A stretch of 64,000 bases of DNA, from NCBI GenBank assembly GCA_037783545.1, contig JBBELK010000001.1, forward strand, positions 248,001 through 312,000, given 5' to 3'. The notes beneath the pieces are model-generated. The model was not told where the DNA came from. It searched no databases and saw only the letters and a list, made by a program, of their open reading frames with translations. Shown in pieces: positions 48,901-60,900 of this stretch; position 1 is the first letter of the stretch, and each line of letters starts with the position of its first letter. The translations under genes were made by a program, and so were the position numbers. The DNA is from Henricia sp. BOLD:AAB3569. Taxonomy: Eukaryota > Echinodermata > Asteroidea > Spinulosida > Echinasteridae.

Positions 48901-51900
48901 CGTGGATTAGCATCCACTTTAATGTTATTTGATCAATATGCCGTTGGCCTATATGAAACATTGCAGACCTGAATTCCTTTAAAAACCTTTTTGTCTAGAA
49001 TACTTGAGCCTTGTGGGTACTTTTTCTGTTCTAAATGTTGTTTTTATGCCAAATTTAACCTGTATGACAGCAAAGCCAAATTTCGTAACGATCGACTTAT
49101 CGGTTTATTTTGAGCTACGATCATGTTTATCGCATGGCCGGCCGCATTCCCTTTAAAATTGGCTCAAACGATAACCCATGTATGCCCGGCGTGTCTTTCA
49201 ATTAAGTACTTGTGACATGTGGACTTTAAAGGCACAGGCTCGTCAGAAATGCGCGCGCGCCAAATTCGTGCCACGAAATACACAGTTCCATTTGGCGCGC
49301 GCGCATTGCTGACGAGCCTGTGCCTTTAAACAGCTAGAATCCCCCCGTCCACATTTTTAAAGTTTTTCTGTTTATCATGAAGATGTATGAGTCTACAACA
49401 CGTACCATCACAACTTGTTTTTCACAAAAAATCGACAGGCTTTTGCTTAAAACGTAAAGCAGTTCCGACCCTCTTCACCCGAAATTCTGAAACGCTCGAG
49501 GTCACTTGGCTTGTTTATCAACAGGGTTTTGACGTCATCCTGAGAATTAGAAACATACAAAACGGCCTGTGCAGTATTGAATGGAAAATACACGAAGTGA
49601 ATGTTTATCATGCCTGTTTTGTCCTTGTAATACACTTGTAATATGACAACACTCTACTATTACCTGTTTTGTGAAAAACGGTGAAATTGTGGCTCGCAAT
49701 GAAGCTCTTTTGAAGTAAATACTGGTGCCATTGCGACGGGTGGTTTTGTCACGGAACGAACGGCATTCACAGCGGTCTGTGTACAGCATAGGACGGTTCA
49801 CTGCGGGGGAAGTTCCCACGTGTTTGAACATCGCCCGGTACAAGTTAGAATGAGCGACTCATTTTTCTCTCTCTTGGTAATAGAAAAGAAAAGAAAAAAA
49901 ATTTTTTCATAGTGTCTGGTAAAACATACAACTACGCAGCTACTTGGCATATATCTGGCTTTTTGGACCAACAAAATTCTTCAAAAAACACCATCTAAAG
50001 CCCGGTTCATACTTCACGCGAAAGCAAACGCGAACGCGAATCTCACGTCAATGTGACGTCAAACATTTCGCGGCGAACATTCGCGCAAGTTGAAACTAGT
50101 TCAACTTTTTGCGAATTCGCTGCGCGAAACAATCGTTGTGACGTCAAATTCGCATTCGCGTTCGCGTTCGCATGAAGTATGAACCGGGCTTAACAGAGAC
50201 GGTTTTCCAGGTTTTTTGCGTGTAAACGTATGGAGCTAACAATCGTGTTGACTTCTCTTTCTTAGGATTGCGTCACGGGGTCACGCGCATATCATGAATA
50301 CCTAATGGCGTTTCAGAAATCGCGAAAATCTCATTTTCGAAAAGCGCACTTTTGCTTGCAATTTATCCACTTAAAACCGACAATTAAAAAATAATAAAAA
50401 TCCACGTCGGCAACAGGGATGTTTGGACTATCGAAAAAAGCCTAAATGCTGGATTTTCGTCAAGGGGGATTCTTCCGGCTCTTTAAGTTTTAAATGCCGT
50501 TTACGGGAGTGTAACCAGTAGGTACATACGTCTGTACAGAAACAGGTTCACCAGGGGCCAATTTCATAGAGCTGCTTAAGCATGACAAATTGCCATTTTT
50601 GGCATGAATCGCTGGGGAAAAAAATGGTTGCTGGCCTGTTACTAGTGTTGGGCCTAATAAGTCTCGTTTTTAGTACTATATTGTAACCTGGAAAAATGAA
50701 ACGTACAACTGGGGACTAACTTAAAAAAGGACAATAAACTCAATACAAATGACACCTGCAGCCGATTTCACGAAACTTTACGCAATTGCGCAAGTCCACT
50801 TACGCCATAAATTATTGCGCAAATTGCGCAATAAGTTGCGGCGCGTTCCACGAAAGTTGCGCCACATTTGGATATGGCGCAACTCGCCGACTTACGCCAT
50901 AAAATGTGGCGTAACTTGCGCAATGGTTTTTGGTGGCGTAAGTTGGAAAAATGTGTCGTAGGACAGTGAAAAGTGGCGATAATGCAGCCAGCTACACGTG
51001 CTTATTTACCGCATCGTCAACGAACTGAACCCCAGCCTTTAGTTAGTAGAAATTTAATAATTAAACGGCCTTTATCAGTGAAATCTGCGACGCGACGCAT
51101 GATGATAGAGCGACATGAGCGATGGCAGCCATGATGACCGTGCAAAAATTGTGAAAAACAACGACGTATGTTTTATGTATGAATATTTTATCAAGCGCAA
51201 ACATCAAATAGTCGTTGATAAACTAGAAATTAGCCTCGTCCTAGAAGTTACAAGTGCTGAAGTGAAAAAATAAACGTTGCGCAGCTAAGGAGAGTTTCGT
51301 GAAATCGATCTTGGGTTTATTGCGCAGCTACGCCATAAAGTTATGGCGCAAGTCTTACGCCATGGCGCAAGCTGCGCAGTGTTTCGTGAAATCGGCTGCA
51401 GGGCCCAAGGACCAGTCGCGAACTGTTTTTAAAGAACGGTTTAAAGGGCCCCTTATTTAGGATTTTTATCAATGAAATCTATGCTTTAAAACCACTTTAC
51501 TCAGTTAAAGTCATAAAAATCCTATTTGGAGCTTGCTTTGGGGGTTAAAACAAAGGTTTTTAGTTTTTATGCTAATGCAAATATGCATATTCATGACCAA
51601 GGTCACGATGTCACAAGAGGCAAACACAGGAAAATCACATTGAACTGTGCACAAAAGATTCCACTTTTTTCTCAATTTTCCTGAAAGTTTTGTAATCCAT
51701 GGCTGTTTCAGTTTGTTTTACATGTTGCCTGCTGTAAGCCATGACAAAACTGGGGGTAGAAACTGCAGCAATTTGCCACAAGTCCAACTTGAAGTCTTAT
51801 GTTTTTTCTTAACTTTTCCCTTCTGTCTTCCTTACGTGATGCACTCCAAACAGCGCCCTCTGTCTGTGATTTATTGCAATGAAATCTTCAAAGTTGAAAA

Positions 51901-54900
51901 AGGCCACCTTTTATTGATTTTACATCCAAACGAACAATAGTATGTCTTGCTGAACAAGTAATCCATCATTATGAAGCAAAACTTAGGCACAAAGTTGTTT
52001 AGCATGTCACAGGCCCTTTAATGAAGAAAGATACCAAAATATGAATAACTAAACTTCAACTTGAACTTGAAACCAACTAAAAGCAACCAAATTAACTTAT
52101 GACCAACACAGTGTATATATACAGTAAAAACCTATAGTGTACAATCAGGGAACTATGGATGTGCAGACATTAAACTTGAAATCTTCAAAAGCAGCAGAAA
52201 AACACAGTTGTGAAGAGTCAACATGAAACACTGGCAGGTCTTCTACGCTGCTGATCTGCACACTGACCATTCATGTGCTTGTGGTCACAGGGCCCGTGAC
52301 CTCAATAAAGCAATAAACTATTAACAACCTTGGGCCATACACGATAATGGGGCTCATACAAGAAAACTACAGGGACATTAAAACAGGGGATGCACACCTA
52401 TATGACTAGAAACGGAAAATGTTCACCCTTTTTATACACTATGCAAGAGTCAGGGGATATGTTATCTCTTTGGTTGTTTTTATGGACATAACGTCCATCT
52501 TTCCCGTCTTCCTCCTATACCCTTTAGGATTCGCATTGCAAGTTAATCTCCTGTATTCTTCCCATATACAGCAGACAATTCAATACTTTTTCATAATCTG
52601 GAAAAGATGTTCTCGACAATATTGAAGAACATCTCTGCACAAACTGTCGCCATTTGCAATGGCTGATATCCGTCCTGACCATGTGTACTTTATTTGTTTA
52701 GGTTTTTGGTGTTGGTTTGACCTACACTCAACAGTAAACGTCCAAGTTGTCGTTCAAACCAGGTATAGCGTCATTAACAGATGCACCAAGCCCTAGGGCC
52801 GTACTTCGCGAATGAACTTGCAAACCGCCGAAACAACAAGTCGAACATGTTTATTTGTTTGTGACAAGTTCGGACAACATTTTCTTCATTTTATTTATTG
52901 AATCGATATATTTTAAGCTCCTTCTCCCATTTATTGGCTTTTGACTGCCTACAAACGCAGTACGATGTGGTGAAAAATCAAAGAATATCGTCACAACGTT
53001 AAAACCCTATTGCCATTCCCTGACATGACAGCCAAAGTGTGACGTGCGTTGCCATTACAAGTGGCTCTAAACTAAAATGGCCGTCGGAAAAGTACCATTG
53101 CAAAAAATAAAAGCAAAGGGACACGGTTCAGTGATTTTTAGTGTACAGCCAATTGCCTAAGCAACCAACAAAAGATGATGTATTCACTTCGGAAGTCTAT
53201 TTCAACCCCAGTACATCATTTGCAGTGACCCAAATTATTATGTCGAGTGATCGCGCGGGCGTACTTAGGCTAGCGGACATCTGAAGAAGCGCCCCCAGCG
53301 TTCAATATTATTTAAGTTGTCAACATTTGTCCTTTTGTGAAAACGTCTTTAGTTTGCGTGTGTGGACGTCCTTTTGTGAAAACGTTCTTTGCGTGTGGGC
53401 TGACGTCCTTTCGTGAAAACGTCCTTGGCGTGTGTATGGATGTCCATTTGTGAAAACGTCCTTGGCGTGTGTATGGACGTCCATATGTGAAAACGTCCTT
53501 GGCGTGTGTATGGACGTCCATTTGTGAAAACGTCATTGGCGTGTGTATGGACGTCCATTTGTGAAAACGTTCTTTGCGTTTGTCTTTTTGTAACATTTGT
53601 CCTTTTGTCCTTTGTCTGATTTTTACTATGTCTTTTTGTAATTTTGTACTCTTGTCGTTTTGTCCTTTGTTTGATTTTTACTATGTCTTTTTGTAATTTT
53701 GTCCTCTTGCCGTTTTGTCCTTTGTTTGATTTGGAGTTTGTCTTTTTATAAATTTGTCCTCTTGTGGCTTTGTTCTTTGTTTGATTTTGATTTTGTCTTT
53801 CTGTAAATTTGTCCTCTTGCTATTTTGTTCTTTTCCTGTCGTTTTGTCCTTTGTGAAGATTTTTTTAATTTTGGCTCTTTTGGCCGCCCATAGTCATGGC
53901 TGGGCATTTTTTTTAAAATAAAATGCCAGCTGTCTATTAGAATTGATGTCATAGGTTGGCTTGCATTATTTGCATTTTGTGTTGCCTTTTCACACATACA
54001 CGTGTGTCTTATAACGCTGCCCTTGCAATGGGTGACAAAATTACATGTAGATATTTTGAGGGTTTGTTAATTATAGGGTATGTTTTGCCCTGCTCGACAT
54101 AACTTCATTAACATTGTATACTCAGTGCTTCCCCGAGACACAATGAGAAAATCTTCATAGCATGCTCGGGTAGGACTGGATCCAACGACCTCCTGCATAC
54201 TGTAGACAGACGTCTTGACCACCGAGCTGGCTTGTGTTGAGCAGCCGGTTCAAATCATTTTAGCAGTATAGGTACTGCAAATGATGAGAGAATGCGTTCA
54301 ATGCAATTTGGCTTGTGTCGGGGAGAATGAATTAATTAGGGTTTGTTTGCCCTACCCGACATAACTTGATTAGCACTGTATACTCAGCGCTTCCCTAAGA
54401 CACTATGAGAAAATCTTCATATAGCGTGCTCGGGTGGGACTTGGGTGGGTTTGGGTGTGGCATAAGCTGTTGTGTATTTTACATGTTTAAGACAGCAAAT
54501 ACATGTATTTACATGTAATATTTGGTCAGATATCGAAGCAAGTGGCATTTTACCATCTCTTTCACTAAGCTTGTGCATTTTTGAATAATTTACTTTTCGA
54601 AAAATCGGTTTATATTTTCGATCAAATATTTGCTATTCGATGCGTGAACTTTTTTTTTAAATTGACATAAAAGTTTGCCGTGAAATTTATCTGAACTCAC
54701 AGCTCACAGGAAGTTACATAAGCCTTTTTTATTACCGAATTTGCCGCATCAAAAAAAAATCTGTGCTCAAACTATGTTGAGGTATTTGCAGAAATTATCG
54801 TCGGCCCTTGTACACTGGACTCGTGGTTGGATGCAAATATGACATCGGCAAAGGAAAAAGGTTTTTTACTTCTTCCTAGCTGAATGACATGTTTGGTTTG

Positions 54901-57900
54901 GAGTGGTAAAATATTTGATTTGGTAAAATACTATTCGAATATTCGATGGACGACCGAATATTCGAATATTCGATTCGTTAGGCATAGCCTTACCCTCCCC
55001 CATATACGGTACACACACAAGTCTACTTTAAACCCCATAGGCCCACAGGATTTGCAATGTACCAACATTTTAAGATAGAAGTGGTTCCAACTGTCCAGTG
55101 CAAAAACTGGAACTGCCAAGTCTAGAATCTCTGAGGCTACAGTTTAGCCAGGGGCGTGTTCAACAGCGCAGTCCCGAAATATGTACGGCAGCGGCAGTAT
55201 ATGCTACAAACGAAACGGCTTGTTGAACGACTGCATCCCAAAACGTACATGTATGATCAAACATGGCCACTGTAAACAACGCCGTTTGTGAAGCACTACA
55301 TGTATATGGCTACATGCTTAACGTGAAGATTTTAACAGAATACATCGTAAATCAAAAATAATGCGGACTGTTTACTCATCTGGCAGTGATCTTCCGTAGT
55401 CAAAGAATGAGCGCTTTAAAATTCTGCTTGTCAAGCCGAATGTTGAAGCAAAATATCGACTTTTAAAACGTAGCCACAATTTCATTCGCCATCTTGGAAT
55501 GGTAGGCAAACGGCCTTCGAGTCGGGATTGCTTGGTGTGCAATACGTATTGGGAATGCATTCGGTTGCATTCAACGTTTTCGGTATGCTGGTATGGCCAA
55601 TACCGGCGTACGTATTGTGCTGTTAAATGCGCCACAGGTGTCTACTAATGGCATCATACAAATGATCTTGGAAAGAATATCCAAATTACTAATATTCTTG
55701 GAATAACCATGAACAAAATGCCGTTGAGCCAGTATGTTTCTTGGATACATGTATTTCCCTTTCTTGAATTTACTTTTTCCAAACGATTCATCTTTTTGTA
55801 GAGCATATCTTAAACATTCCTGTTACCTACATAATTTGTGCCCAGGTCACACGATGGCTTCACGGAGCAACCAGACGGCATCTTAACGGCTGATCCTGGT
55901 AGTGACTATGCATCCCAACAGAATGTCTTCAACGATTTAGGACAAGGTGTTCTAGACAATGCCTTTCAAGGTATGGATGTTCTGCAGGAATCATTGAACC
56001 AATAAACTCAAAGCGAGATAACGCCATGGCTTCTTTACGTGCAATCCTGGCAGTAACTATGCATCCCAACAGAAAAATCATGGAGCGAATAATAATGTCG
56101 CCATTTATATTGCTCTTACAAGAGGTTTCAGCGTGCATGCTTTATATCCATTCGTCGGTGACACCACGAAGTAACAAGTAGCGAAGCAGACGTGTACAAG
56201 TCTAATACCTAAGCAAGCGCCATCTTTGCCTGCATCGTAAACTGGCAACGGTCGTGCGTTGCATGTGGTGTGTAATGCGTGCACGTGTGCAGTGCACAGC
56301 TGGCACGATGCGGCAAGCAGTGGGCAACGAACCACTTTCGCTTCACCGTCTTCAACGTATCGATGTTGCCTAGATTCTTTTTAATTTTATCCACATTTGT
56401 ATAAGGTAAATATTTCAAACAAAACTGGTTCTTGTGATACCTGGTTAAAATGTTTTTGACATTGCAATTTGCACGATGGTGGTGTTTAAAACGATCATAA
56501 AAGTTGAAGTCTTCATGGTCTCTACATCTCTCCTTTGCCCCTCCCCCAAGGAAGCCACGCCCCTTCCGATTTTTTTTCTCCCGGAATTTCTGTTTTTCTC
56601 CAATTTCACCCCTGAATTGCATTTCTTTTTTTTTGGAGAGTATAATATTATAATATTTTCAATGATTGTACATTTCTTTCAGGTTTCAACTGTTCACTAT
56701 TTGCCTATGGTCAAACTGGCTCAGGAAAGTCCTATTCTATGGTCGGCTATGGACCTAATAAGTAAGTAATGGAGGATTTGTCATTTAAAACAAATTTATT
56801 TGACACAGGGGGCCAGTAAAAACCTGTAATGTTGGCACTGCTTTTTGGAAGTCTATAAATGCTATCAATTATTATACATTAAAGATACACTGTCCGTGTT
56901 TAGGCCAATTTGGGCGTCAAAATAATATTTAAAAGTTAAATTGCTATTTTTCTAGATTAGAAAAAGTTATCGGCTTTTATTTAGTACCAAGAACGTAAAA
57001 CTCCGTCGAGGATTAATGCCAGTCGATTAAAAACAAGAAATAATAAAAGGCACGTACACGCGTGAATGTACGTGCACATGTACAACATGTAGAGCCTGTT
57101 TTAAGAAAAAGGCTCCAATTCCCGACATCGGAAATTCAAGTTTTTTATAATTTTTGTTTCAGAGATACGTAAGATTTCTAGATTCGTTCGCTTATGTAAA
57201 TTAATTTTTTTAATCCTTTCACCCAAATACGTACAGTCCATCTTTAACTTTCCGGAATTTGTTTTGCAGAATTTACTTGATTGCAACTGAAATGTACATG
57301 TACCATCATTTGACAATGTATTCTGTTTGCCAGGGGTATTGTGCCAATTACATGTGATGTTCTTTTCAAGACGATGTCATCTAATGAGGGCAATGTGGTA
57401 AGTCTGGATTTGTCCATTGGCATAGTCTGCTCTTGTCTAATAGGTTTTGAATACAATCCACTAGACCACTCCGCCATAGCACTCCGCTTAAAGGTAGTCT
57501 ACTTGTTTGGTGAATACCCTCCAAAAATATTTCTCAATTATTATCTTTAAGCTTAGTTATCAAGATGGTAAATGTAGTAATCATCCTGTGAAATTATTTC
57601 GTCTGAATTGCCCCATTCATGAAAAAAATGACAAAACTATTTGAATCTCCACAGGCGATTCATTCATGCAAAAAAAACATACTTGGATTTTTCAGGTTTT
57701 CTGAAGTATTTAATTACTGCATCTATAGCTGAAATTTCTACAAGGTAGTTTTCTTGACATATGCTTCAATTACCAGTGGAAATAATGCCGTTTTTAACAC
57801 TTTACCAAACAAGTATACTACCTTTTATTTCTTACAAGTTTTCTTCTTTTTTTACTTTTCAACAGAAATATGGAGTGACATTTTCCATGTTGGAGATCTA

Positions 57901-60900
57901 TAACGAGCAGGTGCGTGACCTGCTGCAAAAGGTCAACCCTAAAGGTGGCCTACAGGTGCGACAGAACCCTAAGGAGGGTTTGTTCTACGTTCAGTCACTC
58001 AAGAAGGTTGCCGTAGGAACCTACAGGGAGATTGAGAACAAGATTGAGGAGGGTAAGGGGGCGGGGCTTGGGGATATGAGAGGGTGGGGCTTGGGTATGT
58101 AGGAGACGGGGCTTGGGGATGTAAGAGGGCTGGCTTGGGTTGCAAGAGGGCGGGCTTGGGTTGCAAGAGGGCGGGCTTGGGTTGCAAGAGGGTGGGCTTG
58201 GGTTGCAAGAGGGCATGGCTTGGGGATGTAAGAGGGTTGGGCTTGGGATTAGTTGGGTGCTAGCTGTTGGGTATAAATTTATCAGATTTACCTTCTGTCA
58301 TGTCCCCATTTAACTTTCACTTCCGCTACCTCACGGAAAGTTACCGTGACCTTACGGGAACATTCCTCCGTGTCATCTTACCGTTACGCTATGAGGCACA
58401 GTGGTATACTCTCTCAGGTTCCTCCAAGCCTTCTGACACACCGGGCCGATGCTCTACCAGCTGAACTATGAGACACAGTGGTATACTCCCTCAAGTTTCC
58501 CCAAGCCCTCTGACACACCGGGCAGACGCTCTACCAGCTGATCTATGAGGCACAGTGGTATACTCCCTCAGGTTTTCCCCAAGACCTCTGACACACCGGG
58601 CAGGTGTTCTACCAGTTGAGCTATGAGGCACAGTGGTTTACTCCGTCAGGTTTTCCCCAAGACCTCTGGCACACCGGGCAGATGCTCTACCAGCTGAGCT
58701 AGGAGGCACGATGGTGTATCCCTCAGGTTTTCCCCCAAGACCTCTGACACACTAGGCAGATGCTCTACCAGCTGAGTTATGAGGCACAGTGGTATACTCC
58801 CTCAGGTTTCCCCAAAGACCTCTGACTCACCGGGCAGATGCTCTACCAGCTGAGCTGTGAGGCACAGTGGTATACTCCTTTAGGTTTTCCCCAAGACCTC
58901 TGACTCACCGGGCAGATGCTCTACCAGCTGAGCTATGAGTCACAGTGGTATACTCCTTCAGGTTTTCCCCAAGACCTCTGACACACCGGGCAGATGCTCT
59001 ACCAGCTGAGCTATAAGGCACAGTGGTATACTCCCTCAGGTTTCCCCAAGCCTTCTGACACACCGGGCAGAAGCTCTACCAGCTGAGCTATGAGGCACAG
59101 TGGTATACTCCTTTAGGTTTTCCCCAAGCCCTCTGACACACCGGGCAGATGTTCTACCAGTTGAGCTATGAGGCACAGTGGTATACTCCCTCAGGTTTTC
59201 CCCCAAGACCTCTGACACACCGGGCAGATGTTCTACCAGCTGAGCTGTGAGGCACAGTGGTATACTCCTTCAGGTTTTCCCCAAGACCTCTGACACACTG
59301 AGAGATGCTCTACCAGCTGAGCTATGAGACACAGTGGTATACTCCCCCAGGTTTCCCCAAGCCCTCTGACACACCGGACAGATGCTCTACCAGCTGAGCT
59401 ATGAGTCACAGTGGTATACTCCCTCAGGTTTTCCCAAAGACCTCTGACTCACCGGGCAGATGCTCTACCAGCTGAGCTATGAGGCACAGTGGTATACTCC
59501 CTCAGGTTTTCCCCAAGACCTCCGACACACCGGGCAGATGTTCTACCAGCTGAGCTGTGAGGCACAGTGGTATACTCCCTCAGGTTTCCCCAAGACCTCT
59601 GACACACCGGGCAGATGTTCTACTAGCTGAGCTATGAGGCACAGTGGTATATTCCCCCAGGTTCCCCCAAGACCTCTGACACACCAGGCAGATGCTCTAA
59701 CAGCTGAGTTATGAGGCACAGTGGTATACCCCCTCAGGTTTTTCCCAAGACTTCTGACACACCGGGCAGATGCTCTACCGGCTGAGCTATGAGGCACGAT
59801 GGTGTATCCCCTCGGGTTTTCCCCCAAGTCCTCTGACACACTGGGCAGATGCTCTACCAGCTGAGCTATGAGGCACAGTGGTATACTCCCTCAGGTTTCC
59901 CCAAAGACCTCTGACTCACCGGGTAGATGTTCTAACAGCTGAGCTATGAGGCACAGTGGTATACTCTCTTGGGTTTTCCCCAAGACCTTTGACACACTGG
60001 GCAGATGCCCTAACAGCTGAGCTATTAGGCACAGTGTTATCAGGTTTTCTCTGTGTTGCCCGGCAGTGCAGCTGGGGAAAGTAATCTGGCATGGTGCCTA
60101 ATCACCATTGAAATGAAGCAACCTGGCATGAAAGAAAAATCATATGGAACTCATCGGGATTCGAACCAAATTACTACGGTACGTGTATTGTTTAAATATT
60201 AACCACAATGTATTTATTTTGATCTTAAGGTACATCCAACAGGACCGTGGCCGCCACCCAGATGAATGCAACGAGTAGTCGCGCTCACACGGTGGTAACA
60301 ATTCAGTTTGATCAAACCAGTAAAAATGACGTGGGACAGGAAACCAAGAAAACCAGTGTTATTAACCTGGTTGATCTGGCAGGTACGTAGAAGTCGGACA
60401 TTTCCAGCAGAATTTGGGAGGAATGATTCCACACACATAGCAGATTGTGATAACAGAGGTTTTAGCGGCATGACTTAAAATACCCTACATAACTTGCTTA
60501 ATAGCCAGCAGAGTCTGTGGTTGCTGACCTGAGTGAGCCACGGGTATGAAGTCCTGGCTAAATAACTCGGCAGACCCGGGGCAACCCGATGAAGCTAAAC
60601 AAATGCACCTTCAATTTCTGTCAATATGGTCTGCAAAATACAACCTAATTCACTATAGATTTGCTTTCAATTTAGCATTTAACTAAAGTATGAAATTGAG
60701 TCGTGGTGTTTGACAGAAAATTATAATTTCTTAGCAGGGGTATGCATGAGTGGACGAGAAAAAAATATACCCATAAAATCCTGTGTATAAAGCGCACCCA
60801 TGTATAATGCGCATCCCTGTCTTTCAAACTAAACAAAAAAAAGGATCGCTAATATGCAGCTCACTCCCAGCCCAATTTTGGTGAAATACCACAGAATGTG

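Larger units (their letters stand above)
47256..53891. mobile_element. 6.6-kb foldback-like element with tandem-repeat arms
   Basis: Arms 47256-48501 and 52665-53891 are inverted copies at high identity. The outer part of each arm is built of about five 55-57-bp units (GGACAAAACGACAAGA) and the next part of about six 37-bp units (CAAATGGACGTCCATACACA). This layout resembles foldback transposons. The 4.1-kb centre carries nested elements and no transposase frame that I can recognise. Confidence 0.85.

Noticed and set aside
58999..59839. Open frames with [18 protein letters not shown] repeats
   Set aside because: These are translations of the tRNA-half array and not a protein family.
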